Below are positions 9,662 to 17,393 of a stretch of 64,000 nt of DNA, in pieces. The first letter of the stretch is position 1. Every line of letters begins with the position of its first letter. The position numbers were made by a program, and so were the translations under genes. Source of the DNA: Streptomyces sclerotialus (lineage in GTDB: Bacteria > Actinomycetota > Actinomycetes > Streptomycetales > Streptomycetaceae). The stretch is from positions 365,616 to 429,615 of the forward strand of contig JODX01000002.1 in assembly GCA_000719105.1 (NCBI GenBank). Direction: 5' to 3'. The notes below the pieces were generated by a model that was given only the letters and a program-made list of their open reading frames with translations, did no database searches and was not told the DNA's origin.

Positions 9662-9927
9662 GGGCGTTCCTCGCCGTCGCCGTCCCTGATCAGCTCACGG
9701 CTCTCGTAATTACCGTCGAGGGCGTCCTGGAAGGAACGGATCAGGCGGCGGGCATTGGCGGGAGAGCGGAGCAGGTGAGCCGTCTCCTGCAATGCCTCGT
9801 ATTCCTCGGCCGCCACCAGGTAGGCGCTGCCGTTCTTCGACACGATCTCTATGGCGCTGCGGTCGCTGTTGACCTCTTCGATCAGCGGGAACAGGCGGCG
9901 GCGCGCCTCGCTGGCGGTGATGGACAC
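9658..9927 (-). CDS. yefM: YefM family antitoxin
   Basis: An 89-residue protein of the Phd/YefM type. The N-terminal dimer and DNA-binding part is clear ([19 protein letters not shown], then [20 protein letters not shown]), and the acidic C-terminal tail would wrap the toxin. Translation starts at a GTG with a strong GGAGG site about 8 bases upstream. YefM normally neutralises YoeB and represses its own promoter alone or with the toxin. The inverted repeat at 9946-9965, just upstream, is a fitting operator. Confidence 0.95.
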   Translation of the reverse strand: MSITASEARRRLFPLIEEVNSDRSAIEIVSKNGSAYLVAAEEYEALQETAHLLRSPANARRLIRSFQDALDGNYESRELIRDGDGEERP

Positions 9928-9945
9928 TGAACGACCTCCTCATGG

Positions 9946-9965
9946 TGGTACAAGAAACGGTACCA
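9946..9965 (-). promoter_or_regulatory. Inverted repeat upstream of yefM, candidate autoregulatory operator
   Basis: TGGTAC, eight bases, GTACCA, about 20 bases upstream of the yefM start and just before its ribosome site. YefM proteins bind palindromes with TGTACA-like cores, and the arms here (TTGTACC and TGGTACC on the minus strand) fit that loosely. Confidence 0.5.
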
Positions 9966-10009
9966 CTCTCCCTCCGGTCTGCCAGGCGAGCGCCGGTTCG
10001 GACGGCTCG

Positions 10010-10051
10010 CCCGCCGGGGTCCGGGCCAGGCCTGGCCCGGACCCCGGCGGG
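10010..10051. terminator. 42-bp perfect palindrome between chitinase and yefM
   Basis: Two 21-base arms that are exact complements, meeting at 10030/10031 without a spacer. It starts 20 bases after the chitinase stop codon, on the transcript side, and ends more than 40 bases before the yefM operator, so it most likely insulates the two units as the chitinase terminator. Confidence 0.75.
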
Positions 10052-10070
10052 GCGCAAGGGACGACCCCGC

Positions 10071-11792
10071 TTACGGCAGCCCGTGCACGTGCGGCCCCAC
10101 CGCGTTCGACCACGCGTTGCCCGCCAGCGCGTCCCAGTTCGTCGACCAGGTCATCGCGCCCCGCAGCTCCGGGTAGGTGCGCGAGGGCTTGAACGAGCCG
10201 CAGTTCGTGCCCTTGGTCAGGCAGTCCAGGGCGGCGTTCACCACGGACGGGGCGACGTAGCCGCTGCCCGCGCCGCGCGTGGAGGCCGGGAGGCCCAGGC
10301 CGACCTGGGACGGGGCGAGACCGCCCTCGAGCTGGATGCAGGCGAGGGCCGTGAGGAAGTCGACCGTGCCCTGGCTGTACACCTTGCCGTCGCAGCCCAG
10401 CATCGAGCCGCTGTTGTAGTACTGCATGTTGACGACCGTGAGGATGTCCTTCACGTTCAGGGCCGTCTGGAAGTAGGAGCCCGACGTCGACTGCATGTCG
10501 ATCGTCTGGGGCGCCATCGTCAGGATCATCGACGGGCCCGCCTTCGCCGACAGGGCGCGGAGTGCCTGCGTCATGTACGTCGCGTTCAGGCCGTTCTCCA
10601 GGTCGATGTCGACGCCGTCGAAGCCGTACTCCTGCATCAGGGCGTAGACCGAGTTCGCGAAGGCCGTGGCCGACGCCGCGTTGTTCACCGACACCGTGCC
10701 CTTCTCACCGCCGACCGAGATGATCACCTTCTTGCCGACCGCCTGCTTGGCCTTGATGTCGGCCTTGAACTGGTCGACCGTGTAGCCGTTCAGGCCCGCC
10801 GAATCCAGATTGAAGGTGACCGCGCCGGGCGTGGTCGTCGCGTCCGCGAAGGCGACGGCGATGATGTCGTACTGGGACGGCACATCGGAGATCTTCTGGA
10901 CCGTGGCCCCGTTGTCGAAGTTCTGCCAGTAGCCCGTCACCGCGTGCTTCGGCAGCGCGGTGCCGCCCCCGTCGTTCCCGGAGGGCGCCGTCGTCGCCGT
11001 CACGGCCGCCGACTTCGCCGACTCGCCCGCCGCGTTGACCGCCGTGACCTGGAAGGAGTACGAGGTCGAGGCCGTCAGACCGGTGACCGTGGCCGAGGTG
11101 CCGGTCACCGCCGTCACCTTCGTACCGTTGCGGTAGACGTTGTAGCCGGTCGCCCCCGAGACCGTGTTCCAGGCGAGGGAGACGGACGAGGACGTGGTGG
11201 ACGGGGCCGAGAGGCCGGCCGGGGCCGCCGGGATCGTCGGGGCCGGTTCACCGTCGCCGCCGCCCCCGTCCGGACCGGACACCGACACGTCGTCCGCGTA
11301 GTAGGCCGCCTGCCCGTACCAGCCGTGGGTGTAGACCGTCACCGAGGTCGTGGACGCGCCCGTGGTGAAGGTCGTCGTGAGCTGCTTCCAGGACGTCGAG
11401 TCAGGGGTCCAGGTCGAGACGTCCGTGGTGCCCGTGCCGGTCACGCCCAGGTACGCGTAACCGCCCTGTACCCAGGCGCCCAGCGTGTACGTCGAGTTGG
11501 GCTTGACGGCGACCGTCTGGCTGCACCTGGCGTTGTCCTGCCCGCCGGGCGTCGCCTTCAGCGCGGCCGAGCCGCCGTGCACGGGGGAGGAGACGGTCGT
11601 ACCGCTGCCGGCCGAGCAGGTCCAGCCGGTCAGACCGGACTCGAAACCGGCGTTCTTGGCGTTGTTGACGTCCGCGGCCGAGGCCTGGCCGGCCGTGGTG
11701 AGGGTGAGGGTGGCCGCGGCGAGGGCGGTGGCGAGTGCTCCCGCCCAGGTTCTCCTGCGTCCGGACGTGACGGGTGCGCGGTGACGATGCAC
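10071..11792 (-). CDS. Secreted GH18 chitinase with carbohydrate-binding and FnIII domains
   Basis: A 573-residue protein read from GTG 11792, which has a GGAGG site five bases upstream; the open frame extends further but without signal-peptide sense. A signal peptide with a twin-arginine-like SGRRRTW start ends near AGQASA. Then come a beta-sandwich carbohydrate-binding module (NAGFESGLTGW to YYADDVSVSG), a Gly/Pro linker, one fibronectin type III domain (APAGLSAPSTTSSSVSLAW) and the GH18 barrel with the catalytic motif DGVDIDLE. It hydrolyses chitin outside the cell. The compact CBM-FnIII-GH18 layout resembles the ChiA-type enzymes of Streptomyces. The upstream DasR-type box points to control by GlcNAc availability. 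Confidence 0.92.
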   Translation of the reverse strand: MHRHRAPVTSGRRRTWAGALATALAAATLTLTTAGQASAADVNNAKNAGFESGLTGWTCSAGSGTTVSSPVHGGSAALKATPGGQDNARCSQTVAVKPNSTYTLGAWVQGGYAYLGVTGTGTTDVSTWTPDSTSWKQLTTTFTTGASTTSVTVYTHGWYGQAAYYADDVSVSGPDGGGGDGEPAPTIPAAPAGLSAPSTTSSSVSLAWNTVSGATGYNVYRNGTKVTAVTGTSATVTGLTASTSYSFQVTAVNAAGESAKSAAVTATTAPSGNDGGGTALPKHAVTGYWQNFDNGATVQKISDVPSQYDIIAVAFADATTTPGAVTFNLDSAGLNGYTVDQFKADIKAKQAVGKKVIISVGGEKGTVSVNNAASATAFANSVYALMQEYGFDGVDIDLENGLNATYMTQALRALSAKAGPSMILTMAPQTIDMQSTSGSYFQTALNVKDILTVVNMQYYNSGSMLGCDGKVYSQGTVDFLTALACIQLEGGLAPSQVGLGLPASTRGAGSGYVAPSVVNAALDCLTKGTNCGSFKPSRTYPELRGAMTWSTNWDALAGNAWSNAVGPHVHGLP

Positions 11793-11880
11793 TGGGGCCT
11801 CCGAGAGGGAGTGGGGGTGGGGTGGGTGGGGTGGGGATGTGGGGCATCGCATTGCGGACGGTGGCCACCGCTTGGCGTCC

Positions 11881-11909
11881 AAGTTGGTCCAGACCAATTG
11901 AGTTGTCAA
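11881..11909 (-). promoter_or_regulatory. Chitinase promoter with DasR-type operator
   Basis: On the minus strand a perfect -35 TTGACA (11904-11909) is followed 17 bases later by a weak -10-like CAACTT (11881-11886). Between them lies the palindrome TTGGTCCAGACCAA (11884-11897). It matches the TGGTCYAGACCA core known both as the DasR-responsive element and as the repeat in Streptomyces chitinase promoters. It is about 90 bases before the chitinase start. Confidence 0.8.
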
Positions 11910-12188
11910 GGCTTCGTCATTCCGTCCCTCGCACCGCACCAACCAGTCGTTGCTATAGCACAGTTGAGAAGCGAACGACTTACTCTGTGTCGATCTCGTC
12001 CGCACCTTCTGTGAGTCGATCAAGGAGATTCGGTGTTGACTGGCCCATGCCGTGGATATGGTGCTGGTGCAGAACGATGCGAGAGCTCGTCACAGGGACG
12101 TACGGAACTGTGGCGATTTCGAGCGAATTGCAGGCGAACAGGGGCGATCTGAGGCGGTGGTTGACCACCTCGCCGCAGTGAGAACGGG
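11910..12188. other. Intergenic region between the chitinase promoter and the Tad cluster
   Basis: No gene seen. It should carry the promoter of the rightward Tad genes. TTGACT at 12036 with TATGGT at 12057 is the best pair, but its 15-base spacing is short, so I do not call it. Confidence 0.4.
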
Positions 12189-13085
12189 GTGGTGAGCAGC
12201 GTGCCGACCGCGATAGCCGTCACCAGTTCCGATCTGGTGCTCCCACCGCTGGACCGGCAGACACCTCCCGCCGTCGTCCAGCCGCAGGACACGCTGGAGG
12301 GCTCCCTCGTCGGCATGCACGCGCTGATCGAGCAGCACGGGTACGTCATCGCGCTGTACTCGCCCACCGCTCAGCAGTCCGCCGCCCGGCGTCTGCATAC
12401 CGTCCGTTCCGTGCTCGAAAGTGACCGGATCGCACTGCTCGGCATTGATCTGCCACCACTCGGGCTCGCCCTGTTGTGTCAGCAGTTACGGCAGTTGTCC
12501 GCCTGCGACTTCAGTCCGGGAGTGCTCGCCTCCTCCGCGCGCCTCCTGGCCCACTACATCTACTCCGGCGCCCTCCTCGGCTCGGTGGCCAAGCTGGACC
12601 GCGTGCCGGTGTCCCTCAAGTCCCACGCCAAGTCGTGGGTGCCGGGCGCCCAGTTCGCCGTACTGGCCCATCCGAAGCCCCAGCTCGTGCGCATCGGCGA
12701 GGGCGACCTCGCCGGGCCCGAGTTCGGCACGCGGCTGCTCGTCGCGAGCGGGCAGCCGCCCTCCGACTGGGTGACCTCGACACTCGCGCCCGCCTGGCAG
12801 GTGCAGGGCGTGGCGAACGTCCCCCTGCCCGCCGAGTCCGCGCGCTGGTGGGGGACCGGAAAGCTCGTCGAGTTCGCCGCCGGGCTGTACGACGTGTCGG
12901 TGCTCTACCAGCTCGTGTCGTCCGTACGCCGGGAGAGCTGCCACTGGTGCGGGCTCGAGTTCATCGGCGACCGCTGCGGGTTCTGCGCGGCGCCGCTGCC
13001 CGACATCCCACCGACGGCCACCACGGCCGCTGCGGCCACGGCGACGGCGACGGCCGTACGGGCTCTGCCCCGGGGCACGACATGA
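12189..13085 (+). CDS. Unknown protein with C-terminal zinc ribbon at the head of the Tad cluster
   Basis: About 298 residues; starts at GTG 12189, 12192 or 12201 are all possible and none has a perfect ribosome site. The protein has no signal peptide. Its body is mixed alpha/beta with hydrophobic helices (IALLGIDLPPLGLALLCQQL). Near residue 255 it carries CHWCGLEFIGDRCGFC, two CxxC knuckles typical of a small zinc ribbon, followed by a low-complexity Ala/Thr tail. It is the first gene before cpaB in the same direction. I do not recognise a family; a cytosolic regulatory or scaffold role for pilus assembly is a guess from position. Confidence 0.75.
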   Translation: MVSSVPTAIAVTSSDLVLPPLDRQTPPAVVQPQDTLEGSLVGMHALIEQHGYVIALYSPTAQQSAARRLHTVRSVLESDRIALLGIDLPPLGLALLCQQLRQLSACDFSPGVLASSARLLAHYIYSGALLGSVAKLDRVPVSLKSHAKSWVPGAQFAVLAHPKPQLVRIGEGDLAGPEFGTRLLVASGQPPSDWVTSTLAPAWQVQGVANVPLPAESARWWGTGKLVEFAAGLYDVSVLYQLVSSVRRESCHWCGLEFIGDRCGFCAAPLPDIPPTATTAAAATATATAVRALPRGTT

Positions 13086-13184
13086 GCTGTATACGCCCGC
13101 CTTCACTGCCTTCGTAGGAACGCGTAAGTCCCCGCTCGACCGCTCGACCCGCCCGTCTCCGCCCCGATCGAGGTTGTCCGCGTC

Positions 13185-13901
13185 ATGAACTCACGCCAGC
13201 GCCGCGGCGTCATCCTGCTGGTCCTCTCGGCCCTGTGCGCCCTCGGAGCCTTCGCCGGGGTGCTCTCGGTGATCCGCGACGTGAACGGAAAGGTCGGCTC
13301 GGAGGTGGACGCCTACCGGCTGAAGAGCGACATCGCGCCGTACAAGGAGCTCACCGCCGCCCAGTTCGAGCGGGTCTCGATGCCGAAGCGGTGGCTGTCC
13401 GAGACGGCCGTCACCGACCTCGGCGACATCCGCGGGAAGATCGCCGTCACCCGGCTGGAGGAGGGGTCCCTGCTCCAGAGCGACATGATCGTGGACCGGC
13501 CCGAACTCGAGGCCGGACAGCAGGAGATCGCCATCATGATCGACGCCGCCACCGGCGTCGCGGGCAAGATCAACCCGGGGTCGAGGGTCAACATCTACGC
13601 CACCTTCGCGGCCGACGACAGCGACAACGGCGCCGACCAGTCCAAGCTCATCGTCGCGGGCGCGCGCGTCATCGACGTCGGCAAGCTGACCGCCCTGGAA
13701 CCCGGCCAGTCCAGCAACGACCGGCGCCGCACCGCCACCGAGGCCGTCCCCATCACCTTCGCGCTCGACACAGCGGACGCCCAGCGCGTCGCGTACGCCG
13801 AGTCGTTCGCCGAGCACGTCCGCCTCGCCCTGGTCGCGGGGGGCGACGACACCGGCGTCAAGCCCGACGACCGTACGTACACCCTCGACGAGGACAAGTA
13901 G
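13185..13901 (+). CDS. cpaB: Flp pilus assembly protein CpaB/RcpC (SAF domain)
   Basis: A 238-residue protein with one N-terminal membrane segment (ILLVLSALCALGAFAGVL), so most of it faces outside. A SAF-like fold follows (IAPYKELTAAQFERVSMPKRWL, with GKIAVTRLEEGSLLQSDM) and then a CpaB C-terminal domain (NPGSRVNIYATF). In Gram-negative Tad systems this protein works with the secretin; a Gram-positive cell has no outer membrane, so the partner here must be wall- or membrane-associated. It is the first of the core Tad genes and ends 48 bases before the TadZ start. Confidence 0.88.
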   Translation: MNSRQRRGVILLVLSALCALGAFAGVLSVIRDVNGKVGSEVDAYRLKSDIAPYKELTAAQFERVSMPKRWLSETAVTDLGDIRGKIAVTRLEEGSLLQSDMIVDRPELEAGQQEIAIMIDAATGVAGKINPGSRVNIYATFAADDSDNGADQSKLIVAGARVIDVGKLTALEPGQSSNDRRRTATEAVPITFALDTADAQRVAYAESFAEHVRLALVAGGDDTGVKPDDRTYTLDEDK

Positions 13902-13911
13902 GAGACCGCGC

Positions 13912-13953
13912 ATGACGCCTGCCCGTCACGTCCCCGCGGGGTTGTGCCCATGA
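13912..13953 (+). CDS. 13-codon upstream ORF coupled to the TadZ-TadE gene
   Basis: ATG 13912 lies seven bases after an AGGAG site at 13900-13904 that overlaps the cpaB stop codon. It encodes MTPARHVPAGLCP and stops with TGA at 13951-13953. This stop shares the sequence ATGA with the ATG at 13950 of the next gene. The next gene has only a weak site of its own, so ribosomes finishing this leader are likely to restart there. The peptide itself may have no function. Confidence 0.5.
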   Translation: MTPARHVPAGLCP

Positions 13954-15563
13954 CGATCCGCATCCTCCCCGCCGTCGGGGACATCGACTCCGCCCGTGCG
14001 CTGTCCACCCTGCTCAGCCAGCTCGCGGACACCGAACCGGCGCCCCCGGTCCCGGACTCCACCGCCCTGCTCGACACCCTCGCGCGCCTCGCCGCCGAAT
14101 CCCTCGACGAGCTGCCCGAGGTCGTCCTCGTGCACGAGCGGATCGGCCCGGTACCGGCGCTCGACCTCATCCGCGACCTGGTGATGCGCTTCCCCGCGGT
14201 CGGGGTCGTCCTCATCACCGCCGACACGAGCACGGGCGTGCTGACGGCCGCCATGGACTCCGGCGCCCGCGGCATCGTCACCCTGCCCCTCGGCTACGAC
14301 GCCCTCGCCGAACGCGTCCAGGCCGCCGCCTCCTGGTCCGCCGGCATGCGGCGCCACCTCGCCAGCGGCGTGCCCGAGCTGTACTCGGGACCGGGCGGCA
14401 CCCTCGTCACGGTCACCGGTGCGAAGGGCGGCGTCGGCGCCACCGTCGCCGCCGTCCAGCTCGCCCTCGCGGCCCGCGCGTCCGGCCGTACGGTCGCGCT
14501 GCTGGACCTGGATCTCCAGTCCGGTGACATCGCCTCCTACCTGGACGTCCAGTTCCGCCGGTCCGTCGCCGACCTCGCCGGGATCACCGACATCAACCCG
14601 CGCGTCCTCCAGGAGGCGGTCTACACCCACGACACCGGCGTCGCCCTCCTTCTCGCCCCGGCCGAGGGCGAACGCGGCGAGGAGGTCACCGACCGGGTGG
14701 CCCGCCAGGTGGTCAGCGCCCTGCGCGCCCGGCACGACGTGGTGGTCGTCGACTGCGGCTCCCAGATGAGCGCGGCGACCGCGGCGGCCGTCGAGATGGC
14801 CGACCATGCGCTGCTCCTCGTCACCCCGGACGTCGTCGCCGTCCGGGCCGCCAAGCGCATGGTCCGCCTCTGGGACCGCCTCCAGATCCGCAAGGCCGAG
14901 GAGACCCTCACGGTCGTCAACCGGCACTCGCGCGGTACGGAGCTCCAGCCCTCGCTGGTGGAGAAGGTCACCGGGACGAAGGTCGCCCGCGTCGCCGTCC
15001 CCGCCGCCTTCAAGGAACTCCAGTCGGTCGTCGACGCGGGACGCCTCCAGGACCTGGAGGCGCGCTCCACCGTCAAGCAGGCCCTGTGGTCGCTGGCCGG
15101 GGAGCTCGGGCTGGTCAAGGCGCAGGAGGGCGGGGGCGGGGGCGGCCGGCGCCGCAAGCCGTCCGCCGACCGGGGCGCGCTGGCCCTCCGCCGCCGGGGC
15201 GGCGACCGCGGCTCGGTGACCGTGGAGTTCGCGGGCGTGTTCCCGCTGATCCTCGTGGTGATGGCGATCCTGTGGCAGTGCGTGCTGTACGGCTACACGT
15301 ACTCGATCGCGGGGAACGCGGCGGACGAGGCGGCGCGGGCGGCCACGGCGGCGTACGAGGCGGGGGACTGGCAGGGCGCCTGCGAGTCCGCCGGGAGCGA
15401 GCATGTGCCGGGTGCCTGGACCGCCGACTTCGCCTGCGGTGCCGAGGGCTCCGTCATGAAGGCCACGGTCAAGGCCGAGGTCCCGCTCTTCTTCCCCGGC
15501 TTCGACCCCGGCTGGCCGGAGGTCGAGGGCGAGGCGGGGGCCGCGCTGGAGGGGAACGGCTGA
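13950..15563 (+). CDS. TadZ/CpaE-type ATPase fused to a TadE pilin-like domain
   Basis: A 537-residue protein from ATG 13950 (GTG 13944 is an alternative). Residues 1-130 form a receiver-like domain (VVLVHERIGPVPAL, GVVLITADTSTG, GARGIVTLPLGYDAL), as in TadZ. A MinD/ParA-type ATPase follows at about 150-385, with GAKGGVGAT at the P-loop, LLDLDLQSGD, and VVVDCGSQMS as Walker B. The P-loop has Ala where a Lys is usual. A Gly/Arg linker (about 390-418) leads to a TadE segment at 421-445 (GSVTVEFAGVFPLILVVMAI) with an outside domain. TadZ is a polar localisation factor and TadE a minor pilin, normally separate proteins, so the fusion is unusual. The next gene starts inside its stop codon. Confidence 0.88.
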   Translation: MTIRILPAVGDIDSARALSTLLSQLADTEPAPPVPDSTALLDTLARLAAESLDELPEVVLVHERIGPVPALDLIRDLVMRFPAVGVVLITADTSTGVLTAAMDSGARGIVTLPLGYDALAERVQAAASWSAGMRRHLASGVPELYSGPGGTLVTVTGAKGGVGATVAAVQLALAARASGRTVALLDLDLQSGDIASYLDVQFRRSVADLAGITDINPRVLQEAVYTHDTGVALLLAPAEGERGEEVTDRVARQVVSALRARHDVVVVDCGSQMSAATAAAVEMADHALLLVTPDVVAVRAAKRMVRLWDRLQIRKAEETLTVVNRHSRGTELQPSLVEKVTGTKVARVAVPAAFKELQSVVDAGRLQDLEARSTVKQALWSLAGELGLVKAQEGGGGGGRRRKPSADRGALALRRRGGDRGSVTVEFAGVFPLILVVMAILWQCVLYGYTYSIAGNAADEAARAATAAYEAGDWQGACESAGSEHVPGAWTADFACGAEGSVMKATVKAEVPLFFPGFDPGWPEVEGEAGAALEGNG

Positions 15564-15970
15564 TGAAGGGGCTGCTCGGGCGCGTGCGCCGCAGGTTACG
15601 GGACGTCCGGGGCATCCGGAACATCCGGGACGACCGGGGCGTCTCCCTGCTGGAGTTCGCGGGCTTCCTGCCGATCCTGCTCGTGGTCGGGATGGCCGGG
15701 ATCCAGCTCGGGCTCATCGGGTACGGGGCCAGCCAGGCGGGTACGGCCGCACGTGCCGCGGCGCGTGCCGAGTCCCTGGAGCCCGGTACGGGCGCGGGAG
15801 CGGGACAGGCGGCGGTCAGCGGATGGCTGAGCCCCGACATCGATCCGGGTGGCGGGGGCGGCGACACCACCACCGCCTCCGTGACCGTCACCGTCCCCTC
15901 GGTCATCCCCCTGTTCGACGACGTGGACCTGACCAGGGAAGCCACCATGCCCAACGACAACGACGACTGA
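15563..15970 (+). CDS. TadE-like minor pilin
   Basis: A 135-residue protein whose ATG overlaps the previous stop (TGATG at 15561-15565). After a basic start it has the pilin-like segment RGVSLLEFAGFLPILLVVGM (about residues 28-47), with the Glu five places into the hydrophobic block that marks TadE proteins. A Gly-rich extracellular part follows. The segment closely resembles the TadE half of the upstream fusion, so the two probably form a minor-pilin pair (TadE/TadF role). They are probably inserted in the membrane and processed by a prepilin peptidase that is not encoded in this window. Confidence 0.85.
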   Translation: MKGLLGRVRRRLRDVRGIRNIRDDRGVSLLEFAGFLPILLVVGMAGIQLGLIGYGASQAGTAARAAARAESLEPGTGAGAGQAAVSGWLSPDIDPGGGGGDTTTASVTVTVPSVIPLFDDVDLTREATMPNDNDD

Positions 15971-16003
15971 CCTGCCGCACCCGAGAGAGAGGAGTTGACG
16001 AAG

Positions 16004-17347
16004 ATGAGCCTGCGATCCCGTATCGCCGCCCCCGCCGAGGAAGGGGGAGCCGGACGCGAGGACGGACACCTCGTGGCCGTCTACCGCGCCAAGCTCCTCG
16101 AAGAGATCGACCTCGCCGAGATGTCGAGCCTCGCGGCCACGGAACGCCGCGCCCGCCTGGAGCGCGTCCTCGGCCACATCATCAGCCGCGAGGGCCCGGT
16201 ACTGTCCTCCGCGGAACGCTCCCAGCTGATCCGCCGGGTGGTCGACGAGGCCCTGGGCCTGGGCGTCCTCGAACCGCTCCTCGCCGACGCGTCCATCACC
16301 GAGATCATGGTCAACGGCCCCGACTCGGTCTTCGTGGAGCGCTCCGGACGGGTCGAACAACTGCCCCTCCGCTTCGCCTCCACCGAGCAGCTCATGCAGA
16401 CCATCGAACGCATCGTCTCGACCGTGAACCGGCGCGTCGACGAGTCCAACCCCATGGTCGACGCCCGCCTGCCCACCGGCGAGCGCGTCAACGTGATCAT
16501 CCCGCCGCTCGCCCTCTCCGGCCCGACCCTCACGATCCGCCGCTTCCCGCGCGCGTACACCCTGCCGGAGCTGATCGGCCTCGGCTCGCTGGACGAGCAG
16601 ATGCTGATGCTGCTCGCCGCGTTCGTCCGCGCCCGCTTCAACGTGATCGTCAGCGGCGGTACGGGCACCGGCAAGACGACCCTCCTCAACTCCCTCTCCG
16701 GACTGATCCCGTCCCATGAGCGCATCATCACCATCGAGGACTCCGCCGAACTCCAGCTCCAGCAGGACCACGTGATCCCGCTGGAGTCCCGGCCGCCGAA
16801 CATCGAGGGCAAGGGCCAGGTCACCATCCGCGACCTGGTCCGCAACTCCCTCCGTATGCGCCCCGACCGGATCATCGTGGGTGAGGTCCGCGGCGGCGAG
16901 ACCCTCGACATGCTCCAGGCCATGTCGACCGGCCACGACGGCTCGCTCGCCACCGTCCACGCCAACTCCGCCGAGGACGCGCTGATGCGCCTGCAGACAC
17001 TCGGCTCCATGTCCGAGGTGCTGATCCCCTTCGAGGCCCTCAAGGACCAGATCAACTCGGCGGTCGACGTCGTCGTGCAGCTCACCCGCTTCGCCGACGG
17101 CTCCCGCAAGATCACCGAGATCGCGCTGCTCGTCTCGCACGGCCGCGAGCAGTTCCGCATCGCGACGGTCTCCCGCTTCGTACCGCGGCCCCTCGGCCCC
17201 GACCGCGTGGTCCAGGGCCACTTCGAGCACCTGCCGGTCCCGCGCCAGGTGGCGGAGAAGCTGTACACGGCCAACGAGCCGCTGCCGCCCGCGTTCGGCG
17301 TCGCGGAGGCCATCGACGTACTCGCCACGAGGCAGGCCATCGGATGA
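16004..17347 (+). CDS. tadA: TadA/CpaF secretion ATPase
   Basis: A 447-residue hexameric ATPase that powers pilus assembly at the inner face of the membrane. ATG 16004 is chosen because GAGAGAGGAG ends nine bases upstream; TTG 15995 directly touches that site. Motifs: N-terminal CpaF domain ([26 protein letters not shown]), Walker [10 protein letters not shown] near residue 218, Asp box [10 protein letters not shown], Walker B region [16 protein letters not shown] and the His box [15 protein letters not shown]. All key residues are present. It follows the TadE genes by 33 bases and is followed by tadB. Confidence 0.96.
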   Translation: MSLRSRIAAPAEEGGAGREDGHLVAVYRAKLLEEIDLAEMSSLAATERRARLERVLGHIISREGPVLSSAERSQLIRRVVDEALGLGVLEPLLADASITEIMVNGPDSVFVERSGRVEQLPLRFASTEQLMQTIERIVSTVNRRVDESNPMVDARLPTGERVNVIIPPLALSGPTLTIRRFPRAYTLPELIGLGSLDEQMLMLLAAFVRARFNVIVSGGTGTGKTTLLNSLSGLIPSHERIITIEDSAELQLQQDHVIPLESRPPNIEGKGQVTIRDLVRNSLRMRPDRIIVGEVRGGETLDMLQAMSTGHDGSLATVHANSAEDALMRLQTLGSMSEVLIPFEALKDQINSAVDVVVQLTRFADGSRKITEIALLVSHGREQFRIATVSRFVPRPLGPDRVVQGHFEHLPVPRQVAEKLYTANEPLPPAFGVAEAIDVLATRQAIG

Positions 17348-17393
17348 AGCACAGGCCATACGGGTCGTACGAGCCCTCGAAGAGGTACGCGCC

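Noticed and set aside
9942..12014. Long plus-strand frame opposite the chitinase
   Set aside because: Arg/Gly/Val-rich shadow of a clear GH18 gene with signal peptide and catalytic motif.
13926..15404. Minus-strand frame opposite the TadZ-TadE gene
   Set aside because: Shadow frame; no ribosome site or recognisable protein, and the sense strand carries unmistakable motifs.
15995..16003. TTG start for tadA
   Set aside because: It would directly touch the ribosome site; ATG 16004 has proper spacing.
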